A stretch of DNA of 64,000 nucleotides from Yoonia sp. R2331 (GTDB lineage Bacteria > Pseudomonadota > Alphaproteobacteria > Rhodobacterales > Rhodobacteraceae). Below the pieces are notes generated by a model, which saw nothing but the letters and a program-made list of their open reading frames with translations, had not been told where the DNA came from and did not search any database. A program made the position numbers and the translations under genes. Of this stretch, positions 1 through 9,556 are shown piece after piece. The stretch's first letter is position 1; each line of letters opens with the position of its first letter. The stretch spans positions 186,001-250,000 of the forward strand of contig NZ_JBGCUN010000003.1 of NCBI RefSeq assembly GCF_041103235.1, given 5' to 3'.

Positions 1-1314
1 TGCGACAACCCAGCCGGTGACGGCCTGATCAAGGTTGAGCACTTCGGCGGCGACCGCCTTGATATCGTCTTCTGTCACAGCTTGCAGGATGTCGGGCCAG
101 GCCTGCACATCCGCGACCGTCAGCCCTTGGGTCAAAGCCGCGCCATAGCGTCGGGCAAGGCCTTGGACGTTGTCTTTGGCGTAAATCTCGGACGCACGCA
201 GCTGACTGCGGATGCGGTCCATGTCTGCGGGGTCAATCGGGTTTGCCATGAAGTCCGCGATGACCTGATCCATCGCGGCCTCGGCCTCTGACAGGGTCAC
301 ACCGGGCACGGGCACCACTGTGACGCCAAAGCTGGTGTCATCCAGCGCGTTGCCAGAATAGCCCGCGTTGGAATAGATCACGGTCTGGGTGTCGAACTGC
401 AGCGCCTTGCCAAAGGCAGACGTGAAAGACGACCCCCCCAGCAACTCTGACAGATAGACCAGTGCTGCGGCCTTTTCCTGCGCACCGCTGTCGCGTTCCG
501 GGGCAAGGTAGCTGCGGGTCAAGTAAGGTTGGCTGACACGGGGATCGACATAGGTGATCCGGCGTTCGGCGCGTTGCGGGGGCTCCTCAGGGCGGACACG
601 TTCAGGCAGGTCGGGTTCCGCCGGGATCACGCCATAATACTCCTCGGCCAGTGCCAGCACTTCGGCGGGTTCCACGTCGCCTGCGACCACAAGGATCGCG
701 TTGTTGGGGCTGTAGTAGAGGTCATAGAAATCCAGCGCGTCTTGCAGCGACAGGTCTTCCATCTCGTGCTTCCAGCCGATGATCGGCACGCCATAGCGGT
801 GGTTTTGATATAGTGCCGCGCGGAACTGCTCCTGCGCCAAAGCACCGGGGTTGTTTTCGGTGCGCTGATTGCGTTCTTCCAGCACGACCATACGTTCCGT
901 CTCAATGTCTTCGGCACTGATGCGCAGGTTGTTCATCCGGTCGGCTTCCATCTGCATCATCAGCGGCAGACGATCCGCTGCGACGCGTTGGAAATAGGCG
1001 GTGTAGTCATAGCTGGTAAAGGCATTGTCGCTGCCGCCGTTGGCCGCGACAGTGGCCGAAAACTCGCCCGGTGCGAGCGTATCGGTGCCTTTGAACAGCA
1101 GGTGTTCAAGGTAATGCGCCACACCTGAAGCGCCGACGGGTTCATCCGCTGATCCGACCTTGTACCAGACCATATGCACCACCACCGGCGCGCGGTGGTC
1201 TTCGATCACAACGACATCCATGCCGTTATCAAGGGTGTAGGTTGTGACCTCTTCCGCCTGAACCGTGAGTGGTGTCATGAATAGCAGGCAGGCAGCAAAC
1301 GCTTGGCGGAGCAT
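1..1314 (-). CDS. M16 family zinc metallopeptidase (partial, C-terminus outside window)
   Basis: Reading leftward from an ATG at 1314 gives an open frame of 438 codons that runs off the left edge. The N-terminus is a signal peptide (about residues 1-20, ending VQA). The inverted zinc motif HYLEH lies at residues 67-71, followed by the family-typical AANGGSDNAFTSYDYTAY stretch and a downstream ERMVVLEE that should supply the third zinc ligand. This is the catalytic pitrilysin/processing-peptidase-like half, probably periplasmic. In related alphaproteobacteria such genes often come in pairs, so a second M16 gene may lie just beyond the edge. Family is certain; substrate is unknown. Confidence 0.9.
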   Translation of the reverse strand, partial: MLRQAFAACLLFMTPLTVQAEEVTTYTLDNGMDVVVIEDHRAPVVVHMVWYKVGSADEPVGASGVAHYLEHLLFKGTDTLAPGEFSATVAANGGSDNAFTSYDYTAYFQRVAADRLPLMMQMEADRMNNLRISAEDIETERMVVLEERNQRTENNPGALAQEQFRAALYQNHRYGVPIIGWKHEMEDLSLQDALDFYDLYYSPNNAILVVAGDVEPAEVLALAEEYYGVIPAEPDLPERVRPEEPPQRAERRITYVDPRVSQPYLTRSYLAPERDSGAQEKAAALVYLSELLGGSSFTSAFGKALQFDTQTVIYSNAGYSGNALDDTSFGVTVVPVPGVTLSEAEAAMDQVIADFMANPIDPADMDRIRSQLRASEIYAKDNVQGLARRYGAALTQGLTVADVQAWPDILQAVTEDDIKAVAAEVLNLDQAVTGWVVA

Positions 1315-1432
1315 GGGGGACCTTTCGCGGTGTTATGCGCGTCAACCTACGTCACAATCCGCTGCGGGCAAGGCCTACCTACAGGTTTGTGACGCGGCGT
1401 GTGAAACGCCGCGCCACACACGTTCCGGATTA

Positions 1433-1897
1433 CTAAGGCAAAAGCCGTTGCCCGTGCGGGTTGTCAATCACCATCAACCAGGCCCCGTCTGCCTGCCGCA
1501 GCAGCACCGCCACTGACAGGCCGCTCTCGGAAATGGCCGGACCGTCTGGCACTTGTCCGGTCATTGTCCAGGGTGTGATGTGCAGCGCCGTATCGCCGCT
1601 GATGATCACTTCGTGTTCCCCAAAGGTGAATTTGGGATCAATGCCAAAGACCTCGGTGAACCGTGCCTTGATCGTGGCGGCATCGGCAATCGGCGCGCCA
1701 GGGTCAAAGACGACGGTCGCGCCTTTCGCATAAGTCGCCATGATCCCGTCCAGATTGCGGGCCTCAAAGGCAGTGGTCATGGCAGTGATGGTGGACAGGG
1801 CGTTGGTTTGGTCAGGTGTCATATTGGGTCCTTCTTCTGACAGGGTTGGGGTTGGCAACAAGGCACACGCCAAGAGCCATGAGAAACGCAGTTTCAT
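1433..1897 (-). CDS. NTF2/SnoaL-like (YybH-type) secreted protein
   Basis: 154 residues. An N-terminal hydrophobic segment (about 1-20) looks like a signal peptide, followed by a SnoaL/DUF4440-type cone fold: an LDGIMATYAKGA stretch, then VFDPG, a TFGEHEVIISGD strand and a C-terminal GLSVAVLLRQADGAWLMVIDNPHG strand typical of YybH-like proteins. An internal Met at residue 26 (MTPDQT) could start a cytoplasmic form lacking the signal. It begins 42 bp after the ECF sigma factor on the same strand and is probably co-transcribed with it. Members of this fold include enzymes and small-ligand binders; no active-site assignment is possible here. Confidence 0.75.
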   Translation of the reverse strand: MKLRFSWLLACALLPTPTLSEEGPNMTPDQTNALSTITAMTTAFEARNLDGIMATYAKGATVVFDPGAPIADAATIKARFTEVFGIDPKFTFGEHEVIISGDTALHITPWTMTGQVPDGPAISESGLSVAVLLRQADGAWLMVIDNPHGQRLLP

Positions 1898-1939
1898 GGG
1901 ATATCCTTTGGTTTGGGGTGGGGTTTGGGGTGTGGCCGC

Positions 1940-2755
1940 CTATGTCGGCGGGTCAAGGATGCGCAGCACGCGTGCTGCCAGCGTGGCCGGGGTGCGCAGT
2001 GTTCCGGTGGCGGTCTGCAGCTTGGCGGCTTGCAGCGCACCGGCCAAGGCCTGCGCCTGCCCGCGCACCGCGGCAAAGTCAGGTGCATCGTCCGGGGCCA
2101 ATAGCTGCGCGCCGTCAATGCGCCCGGCGGCAAGAGCGGCGGGTACCCGGCGCGGGCAGCGGCAAGGGGCCGCGTCGTTTGCCAGCCCGCAACTGCGCGC
2201 GGTAAAGTCTGTTACGGCTGCGCGTGCGCGGGTCAGCCGCTGGCGATAGTTTGCCTTGGTGATGCCCAGCACGGCGGCAGATTCGGTCTGGTCCAATTCC
2301 AGCACATCACCCAGCACATAGGCCGCGCGCAACGGCGGGTTCAGGCACAGCAGCATTGCCATCGTGCAGGCAATCCGCACTTCGGTGACCAACACATGAT
2401 CCTCTGCCGGGGCGGCGGTGTCATCGACAAGCCCCTGCATCAAATCCTCTGCAAACAGATCAAACGTCAGGCCGGGATCGCGGGCGCGGACTTTCTGCGC
2501 CGTCAAAAGGTAATTGGTACCGACGCGGTAAACCCAGGTCTCAAACCGGCTTTGCCCTTCAAAGGTCGACAGCTTGGTGACCACGCGGATCAAGATCTCT
2601 TGCGCGGCATCGCGGGCCGCTTCGGGGTCCGCCAGCATCCGCAGGGCAAGGTGATAAACGCGCGGGGTAATCTGCCGGACCACCGCATCCAGTGCGGTGG
2701 CTTCGCCGGTTTTGGCGCGCGCGACAAGTGCGGACAGGTCGTTGGGGTCGGTCAT
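1940..2755 (-). CDS. ECF-type RNA polymerase sigma factor with cysteine-bearing C-terminal extension
   Basis: 271 residues. Sigma region 2 lies at about 12-85 (AARDAAQEILIRVVTKL, then the FETWVYRVGTNYL core-binding helix) and region 4 at about 125-183, with a QTESAAVLGITKANYRQRLTRAR helix-turn-helix. An extension of about 85 residues follows, starting with C189-x8-C198-x-C200 and a PRRV tail, a possible metal or redox site. No zinc-finger anti-sigma gene sits beside it; the only operon partner seen is the NTF2-like gene. ECF factors direct transcription of stress or envelope regulons. The extension may replace a classical anti-sigma control (inference). Confidence 0.85.
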   Translation of the reverse strand: MTDPNDLSALVARAKTGEATALDAVVRQITPRVYHLALRMLADPEAARDAAQEILIRVVTKLSTFEGQSRFETWVYRVGTNYLLTAQKVRARDPGLTFDLFAEDLMQGLVDDTAAPAEDHVLVTEVRIACTMAMLLCLNPPLRAAYVLGDVLELDQTESAAVLGITKANYRQRLTRARAAVTDFTARSCGLANDAAPCRCPRRVPAALAAGRIDGAQLLAPDDAPDFAAVRGQAQALAGALQAAKLQTATGTLRTPATLAARVLRILDPPT

Positions 2756-2828
2756 GCTGCATCCTTGGTGTCTATGTCAGGTTAGACAACCGGCAGCAGC
2801 GATGTGTGACAGATTATTTTGGCGCGGC

Positions 2829-3335
2829 TTACTGCGGCGGGGCCGTGGGCGTGGCGACGCCCAGATTGCGGAACTGGATCAGCGTTGCATAAGCATCAAG
2901 CGCCTGATTGGCATAGGCCTTGAAATAGCGGTCGCCGCCAAAGGGGTTCAAGGCGCTCAGCCGGGTTTTGCCAGCCCGAAAGGCCGCGTCTTCGCTGGCA
3001 AGTGTCTGGCGGATGTTCGCGGTCACCCCATTACGCCCGGCGTGGGCCACAAGGGCCGCATCATTGCTGGGAATACCACCGGCAAAGGCGGCTGCAGGGT
3101 TGCCGCCAAGTGCTGCAATCGCCTCGCCTTTGGGGTTGGCGTCTACCGGATTGGTACCACCCGGCGTGGGCGGTGGCAGAACAGACAGGTTTTCAGGGAT
3201 TGTCAGCGGGGCCACGGGCAGCACGCTGAACTCATCAGGACCATCGGTGCCGGTGCTCAGGTCTCGCAAACCGCCGCCTCCCGCACAGGCGGATAGGCCC
3301 AGAACAGCCACACTGGCCAAAACAAACGTGCGCAT
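2829..3335 (-). CDS. DUF3035-type lipoprotein (BamF-like annotation in the group)
   Basis: 168 residues from the ATG at 3335, chosen over an upstream ATG at 3365 because AAGGGA sits seven bases before it and the product then begins with a lipoprotein signal (lipobox LSAC, lipidated Cys17). The mature part is low-complexity and Pro/Ala/Gly-rich (PLTIPENLSVLPPPTPGG), then a short C-terminal domain. This matches the DUF3035 family of Rhodobacterales, often annotated as a beta-barrel assembly component; that role is not demonstrable here. It follows lspA and the metallophosphoesterase on the same strand. LspA, encoded just upstream, would process its signal peptide. Confidence 0.75.
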   Translation of the reverse strand: MRTFVLASVAVLGLSACAGGGGLRDLSTGTDGPDEFSVLPVAPLTIPENLSVLPPPTPGGTNPVDANPKGEAIAALGGNPAAAFAGGIPSNDAALVAHAGRNGVTANIRQTLASEDAAFRAGKTRLSALNPFGGDRYFKAYANQALDAYATLIQFRNLGVATPTAPPQ

Positions 3336-3483
3336 CGTGATCCCTTTGGTCTTTGTTGCGGGCATGGATAACCGATTGCAAAGGCCGCGTCACGCCTTGA
3401 AAAGACGCAAGGATTTGCAATTGGCGCGCGGGCCAAGCAACGCCCCAACCGGACCATAGGCGCTTTGACGGGCGCCCCGCGCG

Positions 3484-4263
3484 TCAGGACAGCCCAACAT
3501 CATAGGCGCAAATGTCATGGTACTGCAGCGTTACAGCCCCCCGATCCAGCGTGACGACGCCCATCGCCGGGGCCTCTGCTGCGGGGACAAAGCTGTCCCA
3601 ATCCCACGCGGGCTGTGGGGGCGGGGCCTGATATAGAACCGACCGCATCGTCGCAAAAGGGATTCCGCGCACCACGCCTGTGATAGGCCGGTGCACATGA
3701 CCGATCATCAGGTGGCGCAAGTTTCCGAACCCCGCGATGGCGTCCAGAAATGCCGCGCCCCCGGCCAGCCGGTCCTGATCCTGCATCGGCAGGCCCAGCG
3801 GCATCGGCGGGTGGTGCATGAACAAAACCGTGGGCGCGCCCTGCTTTAACACGTCCGTCAGCCAACCCAGCCGGGCGGCGCAAAACGCACCGCTGTCAGC
3901 GCGCGGGTCAAGCGTATCAAGGCAGGCGATTACACCATCCGGGGTATCAATGCGGTACTGCACAAAACCGTCCAGCCCCGCAGGCACATGCATATTTGCC
4001 GCCAGCCGCGCCCGGTCGTCGTGGTTGCCGACCATCGGCAGCACCGGCACCGTCAACCGCCCAAGCTGCGCGGCCAGTGCGGCATAATCCGCATCGGTGC
4101 CACGGTTCACCATGTCGCCCGAAATCACGCAATAGGCCGCGTCGGCATGATGCGCATTGATCCGGTCAATCGCTGCATCCAGCCGCACGCGCGGGTCATG
4201 GCCCAGCACATCGCCAGTTGCGGTAAAGTGTAAGTCAGACAACCAGATCAGCCTGTTCGGCAT
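3484..4263 (-). CDS. Calcineurin-like metallophosphoesterase (CpdA-type)
   Basis: 259 residues with the full binuclear metallophosphoesterase set: D10-L-H12, GD at 49-50, GNHDD at 79-83, HH at 150-151 and GHVH at 188-191. Length and motif spacing fit class III cyclic-nucleotide phosphodiesterases (CpdA/Icc), which hydrolyse cAMP, but other phosphoesters are possible. It is probably cytoplasmic since no signal peptide is present. Its ATG overlaps the lspA stop by one base (TGATG), so it is translationally coupled to lspA. Confidence 0.85.
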   Translation of the reverse strand: MPNRLIWLSDLHFTATGDVLGHDPRVRLDAAIDRINAHHADAAYCVISGDMVNRGTDADYAALAAQLGRLTVPVLPMVGNHDDRARLAANMHVPAGLDGFVQYRIDTPDGVIACLDTLDPRADSGAFCAARLGWLTDVLKQGAPTVLFMHHPPMPLGLPMQDQDRLAGGAAFLDAIAGFGNLRHLMIGHVHRPITGVVRGIPFATMRSVLYQAPPPQPAWDWDSFVPAAEAPAMGVVTLDRGAVTLQYHDICAYDVGLS

Positions 4264-4790
4264 CAGCCCTTGGCCCGCGACTTGCGCGGTTTCTTGGCGC
4301 TGCCATCGGGCAAAAGCGCCAGTCCGATGGCGCCCACAAAGATCGCCACATCCGCCACGTTAAAGGCATAGGGGTTCTGGAAACCGCAGCACGACATGTT
4401 CAGAAAGTCGGCCACTGCACCGTAAATGATCCGGTCCAGCACATTGCCCAGCGCCCCACCAACCAACACGCCGCCTGCGATATAGCCCCATTTGGTCGCC
4501 CCCGACCGCCACAGCCAGATCACCACAGCGGCAGAGATCACCAGCGCCACGGCCACCAGCACCCAACGCATATCCAGCCCCGCGCCGATGCCAAAATTCA
4601 CGCCCCGGTTCCACGCCATGCGCAGCACAAGGAAGGGCGGAAAGACCTTTTCTTCGGGCGCATAAGGCAACACACCATCACTGGGACGCAACTGGGCCCA
4701 ACTGAACCCAAATACCCCCAACAACACTGTAAGCTTCGTGACCTGGTCAAGGACCAGAACCCAAGTGGCTGTCCAGAAAAGAAGGCGCAT
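4263..4790 (-). CDS. lspA: Lipoprotein signal peptidase (signal peptidase II)
   Basis: 175 residues from the ATG at 4790, preceded by AGGA at good spacing; a TTG 15 bases upstream is less likely. Four membrane helices and all conserved blocks are visible: LDQVTK, NRGVNFG, GGALGNVLDR, and the two catalytic aspartates in ADF (Asp128) and FNVAD (Asp147). The enzyme cleaves the signal peptide of diacylglyceryl-modified prolipoproteins in the inner membrane. It lies between purH and the metallophosphoesterase in one direction. An insertion of about 20 residues after helix 1 (RPSDGVLPYAPEEK) is longer than in E. coli LspA. Confidence 0.95.
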   Translation of the reverse strand: MRLLFWTATWVLVLDQVTKLTVLLGVFGFSWAQLRPSDGVLPYAPEEKVFPPFLVLRMAWNRGVNFGIGAGLDMRWVLVAVALVISAAVVIWLWRSGATKWGYIAGGVLVGGALGNVLDRIIYGAVADFLNMSCCGFQNPYAFNVADVAIFVGAIGLALLPDGSAKKPRKSRAKG

Positions 4791-4847
4791 GCGGTGTTCC
4801 TGCAACGATCAAGGGCCGCCCCTGACAACGGGGGCTTGGCCATTACC

Positions 4848-6431
4848 TTAGTGCTTAAAGTGGCGCATACCAGTCAGAACCATCGCGATGCCGGCCTCGT
4901 CTGCGGCGGCGATCACCTCGTCATCGCGCATTGACCCACCGGGCTGGATCACGCAGGTGGCACCGGCAGCGGCAGCCTCCATCAGGCCATCGGCAAAGGG
5001 GAAAAAGGCGTCGGATGCCACGGCAGAGCCTTTGGTCAGCGCCTCGGGCAGGCCCAGCGCCTCGGCCATACGCTCTGCCTTTTTGGCGGCGATCAGGGCA
5101 CTATCTAGGCGGCTCATCTGGCCTGCACCCACGCCCACCGTCGCCCCGTCCTTGACGTAGACAATTGCGTTGGATTTGACGTGCTTGCCGACTTTCCACG
5201 CGAATTTGAGGTCTGCCATCTGCGCATCGGTCGGTTTCACCTTGGTCACCACGCGCAGATCGTCATCAGCCACATGACCTGTGTCCTTGTCCTGCACCAG
5301 CATCCCGCCCGCGACCTGACGATAGGTTAGCATCGGCGCGCGCGGATCAGGCAGCGCGTCAGTGGTCAGCAGGCGCAGGTTCTTTTTTGCCGCAAACACG
5401 GCCTTGGCCGCGTCAGACGCACCGGGGGCAATCACCACCTCGGTAAAAATCTCGACGATGGCCTTGGCTGTGTCCTCGTCCAGTGGCTGATTCAGCGCCA
5501 CAATGCCGCCAAAGGCGGATGTCCGGTCGCAGTCAAACGCCTTCTGGTAGGCCTCCAGCAAGGTCGCCCCCTGTGCCACGCCGCAAGGGTTGGCGTGTTT
5601 GATGATCGCCACCGCCGGGCCGTCCTGAAATTCAGCGACCAATTCAAAGGCCGCATCGGTGTCGTTGATGTTGTTATAGGACAGCTCCTTGCCCTGATGC
5701 TGCGTGGCGGTCGCCACACCCGGACGGCCAGAGCCATCGGTATAGAACGCCGCCTGCTGGTGCGGGTTTTCGCCGTAACGCATGGTCTGCCGATGCTCAC
5801 CGGCAAAGGACCGGCGGCGCGGCTCTGCCAGATCGGTGGCCCCTGCCATCCATGTGCTGACGGCTGTGTCATAGGCCGCCGTGCGACCATAAGCCGTCTG
5901 CGCAAGCCGCTGCCGGAACGCCAGCGTTGTCTGACCGCCATTGGCGTCCAATTCCGCCAGCAGTTCAGCGTAATCAGCCACATCCGTCACCACGTTCACA
6001 AACGTATGGTTTTTGGCTGCAGAGCGGATCATCGCAGGGCCGCCGATGTCGATGTTTTCGATGCAGGTGGCGAAATCAGCGCCCTTCGCCACGGTCGCCT
6101 CAAACGGGTAAAGGTTCACCACCAGCAGGTCGATGCCGCCGATGCCGTGCTCTTCCATCGCCGCGACATGGCCCACGTTATCGCGCACGGCAAGCAGGCC
6201 GCCATGCACCACCGGATGCAGCGTCTTGACCCGGCCATCCATCATCTCGGGAAAGCCTGTGACCTCTGCCACGTCTTTGACATCGAGCCCCTCATCGCGC
6301 ATCTGCTGCGCCGATCCGCCGGTGGACAGCAGTTCCACCCCGTGGCCTGCCAGCGCGCGCGCCAGGTCAATCATGCCGGTCTTGTCGGATACGGAAATCA
6401 GTGCGCGGCGCACAGGGTATAGGTCGGTCAT
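4848..6431 (-). CDS. purH: Bifunctional AICAR transformylase / IMP cyclohydrolase
   Basis: 527 residues from the ATG at 6431. A longer frame starting at 6494 was rejected because it overlaps the heparinase-like gene and lacks homology. The N-terminal IMP cyclohydrolase (MGS-like) domain opens with [10 protein letters not shown] and continues with LLSTGG and DGRVKTLHP. The transformylase domain carries RYGENPHQ, the KHANPCGVA catalytic block and the C-terminal FFPFADG and IQPGGS motifs. The enzyme performs the last two steps of purine synthesis. It starts 16 bp after the heparinase-like gene, so the two are likely co-transcribed. Confidence 0.97.
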   Translation of the reverse strand: MTDLYPVRRALISVSDKTGMIDLARALAGHGVELLSTGGSAQQMRDEGLDVKDVAEVTGFPEMMDGRVKTLHPVVHGGLLAVRDNVGHVAAMEEHGIGGIDLLVVNLYPFEATVAKGADFATCIENIDIGGPAMIRSAAKNHTFVNVVTDVADYAELLAELDANGGQTTLAFRQRLAQTAYGRTAAYDTAVSTWMAGATDLAEPRRRSFAGEHRQTMRYGENPHQQAAFYTDGSGRPGVATATQHQGKELSYNNINDTDAAFELVAEFQDGPAVAIIKHANPCGVAQGATLLEAYQKAFDCDRTSAFGGIVALNQPLDEDTAKAIVEIFTEVVIAPGASDAAKAVFAAKKNLRLLTTDALPDPRAPMLTYRQVAGGMLVQDKDTGHVADDDLRVVTKVKPTDAQMADLKFAWKVGKHVKSNAIVYVKDGATVGVGAGQMSRLDSALIAAKKAERMAEALGLPEALTKGSAVASDAFFPFADGLMEAAAAGATCVIQPGGSMRDDEVIAAADEAGIAMVLTGMRHFKH

Positions 6432-6447
6432 CAAGGGTCCCCAGGGT

Positions 6448-8193
6448 TTAGTCGTCCAAGCCGCCGGGTGCAGGGGCAAGGTCACGGACCACATCAGGCG
6501 TGTCCTGCGCCTTGCTCAACGTCCAGCGCACGCGGGTCGCATAGGCCATTGCGGCCCCGGATAAAACCACCTGTTGCGCGTGTCGGGGCTTTATTCGCCC
6601 GTTTTCCAGATAAACCGAAGGCTCAAGCGACAATTCAGCGACGCCATCGTGCCGAAACACCCAGATTTCACCCGATTTCAGCGCCAGCGACACCGCCGCA
6701 CCGCCCAAATCAACCGAGGCTTCGACATCGGGGTGCAGATGGAACCGGATCGCATAGGGCACGCCTTGCAGCGCGGTCATGTCCAGCGCGCGGTCAAAGC
6801 GGGCCTTGTCACTGTCATCGAGCGTGGTGATCAAATCCTCACCCACCAACCCGCGCCCGTGGGTCGCCAGATCAAGGATGCGGGCATGGGTCAGCCCATG
6901 GGTCGGTTGAAACCCGTTGTGCGACAGCTCTAGCCGCTTGCCATCATCCAGTTGCGACACTTCGCATTGCACCAGCTCTGGCGTATCGACCAGCATTTCC
7001 TGTTGCCCTTGCCCCAACCGCGCAGGCGCGCCCAGACGGGACGAGGAATAGCCCGCCAGCCCCAGCGTCGAATGGCTGGGCGTCGCCCGGCCTGCGCGCC
7101 GCCAATCGGGGCCAAAACTGGCACCGGACCCGCAATTGACGATCAGCGGGCGGCGGCCTGATGTCAGCTCGAACGCCAGCGTCGACGCATGAGCATTGAC
7201 CGACGGGTCGCCCGTAGGCGGCGGGCTGGCGTCCACAATCAGCGATGTGCGCCCGGCACTGGCCCGGACATATCCCATATGCAGCCCTTCACCCGGCTGC
7301 GTGCGCACTGCACAGGTCGCAAGTGCCGTATCCAGCCGCCCATCAATGCCGCGCCCACCGCCATGAAACCGCGCCAGTCCGCCATCCGCATGGCGCAGGG
7401 CGCGCAGGGTCGGCGCCACGCGGGCAATCGCATCCGTCAAAGGCGCGGGCGGGGTCTGGCCCGATTCCCCAATCGCCTGCACCGCCCAATTGAGCAGCGT
7501 GAAAACTTCCAGCAGTTCTTCGGGGTTGCGTGTCGGGATGCCGCCTTGCGCATTGATCTGGCGGTCGCAATCCTCGGCCAGTGCGGAAATCGCAGGGCCC
7601 ACATGTTTTTCCATGCCTTCCAGCGACAGACCCGCATAGATCATGCCGGTCAGCGCCTCGAACCGGGGCAGACCCGCGCGCGCGGTACGCCAGCGTTTCG
7701 ACAGGAACAGCGTCTGCCGCCCCAAACTGCGGAAAAAGCGCTGGCTTGCGTCCTTTTCCACACCGCGCAGCAGGAAAATCCCGTGGTTGATCCAGCGGAT
7801 CAGGCGGCGGCCCGTCAGGTCAGGCGTCCAGCCCGGACCGGTGCCATTGCCATACCGCGTGATCCAGTCCTGCACCCAGGCCTGCGCCTTTTCGCGGGCG
7901 CGGCTGTCGCCCACGGCGGCCAGATCATCCAACCAGGCACAACCTTGGGTTTCCGAGGTGACCAACCCGTCACCATTCACATCCCAGACCGACCCGTCCT
8001 TGGTTTCGGTCAGCGTGCCTGCAAACAGCAGGTTTCCGGCGACAAGTTGCCGACCGCGCGCAAAATGGCCGATGGTGCGTGGTTCGGGTGCGGTGACAAA
8101 GGCCGTCGCGGGTTTGGCACGCGCCGCGCGGCGCGCGGCAACGCGATGCATGAAAGCCGTGCGTCGCGCACGCCATGTCTGCGGTTCGGCCAA
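6448..8193 (-). CDS. Heparinase II/III family protein
   Basis: 581 residues. The N-terminal two thirds form an alpha/alpha-toroid-like helical region ([25 protein letters not shown]); the C-terminal third is a beta-rich heparinase II/III-like domain with the recognisable LIVNCGSG, then [13 protein letters not shown], and [14 protein letters not shown]. No signal peptide is seen, unlike secreted polysaccharide lyases. Members located between rsmB and purH are common in Rhodobacteraceae, which suggests a housekeeping envelope or glycan role rather than heparin catabolism (inference). Substrate unknown. Confidence 0.85.
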   Translation of the reverse strand: MAEPQTWRARRTAFMHRVAARRAARAKPATAFVTAPEPRTIGHFARGRQLVAGNLLFAGTLTETKDGSVWDVNGDGLVTSETQGCAWLDDLAAVGDSRAREKAQAWVQDWITRYGNGTGPGWTPDLTGRRLIRWINHGIFLLRGVEKDASQRFFRSLGRQTLFLSKRWRTARAGLPRFEALTGMIYAGLSLEGMEKHVGPAISALAEDCDRQINAQGGIPTRNPEELLEVFTLLNWAVQAIGESGQTPPAPLTDAIARVAPTLRALRHADGGLARFHGGGRGIDGRLDTALATCAVRTQPGEGLHMGYVRASAGRTSLIVDASPPPTGDPSVNAHASTLAFELTSGRRPLIVNCGSGASFGPDWRRAGRATPSHSTLGLAGYSSSRLGAPARLGQGQQEMLVDTPELVQCEVSQLDDGKRLELSHNGFQPTHGLTHARILDLATHGRGLVGEDLITTLDDSDKARFDRALDMTALQGVPYAIRFHLHPDVEASVDLGGAAVSLALKSGEIWVFRHDGVAELSLEPSVYLENGRIKPRHAQQVVLSGAAMAYATRVRWTLSKAQDTPDVVRDLAPAPGGLDD

Positions 8194-8262
8194 ATCTGCT
8201 GCCTCGGCTTGCGGCGTTACGCCGTCTTGTTTGCAAAAGGTTAACGCAGTGCAAGATTCGTG

Positions 8263-9531
8263 TCACGCCGGTTTGGTCAAAACCGCCATATAAAATCCGT
8301 CCATTCCGCCCAAATCGGCCCAAAAATCTGGCCGCAGGCGCAATCCACCCTCCGGCGTGATCCACGCCGGATCGAGGCCGGGACGCGCCAAAGCAGCGCG
8401 ATCCACGGTCAGATCATGGCGGGCAAGCGCCTCTTCCACCTGCACCTCGCCCTCATCCGGGAGAAGCGAGCAGGTGCAGAACACCAGCCGCCCGCCGGGC
8501 CGTAGCAAGCCTAGCGCATGGTCAATCATTGCGCTCTGTTGGTCGATCAGCATCGCGAATTCCGCCCCATCCTTGGCGTGCGGCAAATCGGGATGGCGGC
8601 GGATCGTGCCGGTGGCCGAACAGGGCGCATCCAGCAGGACAGCGTCCCACTGGCCCGTGACGTCAAAGGCATCACTCACCGCTGTGTCCGCTGTCAGCTT
8701 GGTCCGGGTCAGGTTTTCAGCCACCCGCGCCATCCGACCCGCTGAGGCATCGACCGCTGTCACCTGCGCCCCCGCTGCGGCCAGTTGCAAGGTCTTGCCC
8801 CCCGGTGCCGCACAGAGGTCCAGCACCCGCAGGCCCGTGACGTCACCCAGCAAGGTCACCGGGATCGCGGCTGCGGCATCCTGCACCCACCAGTCGCCCG
8901 TGTCATATCCCGGCAAGGTCGACACCTGCCCGGCATTGGCCAGCCGCACCGTGCCCGTAGGCAGCACTGTACCACCGGTGGCTGCGGCGACGGTTGCGGG
9001 GTCCTTGGCTGTCAGATCAAGCGGCGCGCCTGCAAAATGCGCCTTTTCCATCGCCGCCATCGCCTTGCGACCCCAGGCGGCGACCAACGGCTGGCGCAGC
9101 CAGGGCGGCATGATCGGCACCGGGGCGGCGTCCCATGCCGCGGCCGTGACTTTGCGCAGGACGGCATTCACCAACCCTTTGAGGCTGCTCGTGCGCTTGT
9201 TGCGCGCCACGATTTCCACGTAAGCATTGACCACACCATGCGCAGCCTCACCCTGCCCGATCTCGGCCACGCCAAGGCGCAGGGCGTTGCGCACGAAAAT
9301 GGGCGGGTTCTTCTTCAGATGCGGCTTCAGCAACCGATCCGCACGGTCCAGCCCGCGCAGCGCCTCGGTCGCCAACCGCTGCGCACGGGCACGGTCAGCG
9401 GCGTCCAGCCGGTCCAACGCGCCACCGCCGATCAATTCGGACATCAATCGCCCCTCGGTGGTGATCTGCTGCAGCAGGGCATGTGCCGCGCGGCGCGGGG
9501 CGAGGCCGGATGTGTCGGGCTTGTCTGTCAT
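8263..9531 (-). CDS. rsmB: 16S rRNA m5C methyltransferase of the RsmB/NOP family
   Basis: 422 residues. An N-terminal NusB-like RNA-binding domain (about 10-130) precedes a Rossmann methyltransferase domain with LDLCAAPGGKT at 237-247 (SAM binding), DAPCSATG at 301-308 (Cys304, release base) and CTCS at 352-355 (Cys354, catalytic nucleophile). This is the two-cysteine RNA:m5C mechanism; by homology the target is C967 of 16S rRNA. The ATG is 25 bp from the divergent SDHAF4-type gene and has no Shine-Dalgarno sequence. It is the first gene of the long minus-strand run toward lspA. Confidence 0.93.
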   Translation of the reverse strand: MTDKPDTSGLAPRRAAHALLQQITTEGRLMSELIGGGALDRLDAADRARAQRLATEALRGLDRADRLLKPHLKKNPPIFVRNALRLGVAEIGQGEAAHGVVNAYVEIVARNKRTSSLKGLVNAVLRKVTAAAWDAAPVPIMPPWLRQPLVAAWGRKAMAAMEKAHFAGAPLDLTAKDPATVAAATGGTVLPTGTVRLANAGQVSTLPGYDTGDWWVQDAAAAIPVTLLGDVTGLRVLDLCAAPGGKTLQLAAAGAQVTAVDASAGRMARVAENLTRTKLTADTAVSDAFDVTGQWDAVLLDAPCSATGTIRRHPDLPHAKDGAEFAMLIDQQSAMIDHALGLLRPGGRLVFCTCSLLPDEGEVQVEEALARHDLTVDRAALARPGLDPAWITPEGGLRLRPDFWADLGGMDGFYMAVLTKPA

Positions 9532-9556
9532 GCGTTGCGGCGTATATCACTGCATC
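9532..9556. promoter_or_regulatory. 25-bp divergent start region, candidate leaderless bidirectional promoter
   Basis: Only 25 bp separate the ATGs of rsmB and the SDHAF4-type gene. No Shine-Dalgarno sequence is visible on either side. A CGTATATCAC core at 9541-9550 offers a -10-like element readable on both strands: TATATC ends 8 nt before the plus ATG, and on the minus strand TATACG ends 9 nt before the rsmB ATG. That spacing would put transcription starts at or next to both start codons. -35 elements, if present, would lie inside the opposite coding sequence. Inference only. Confidence 0.4.
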
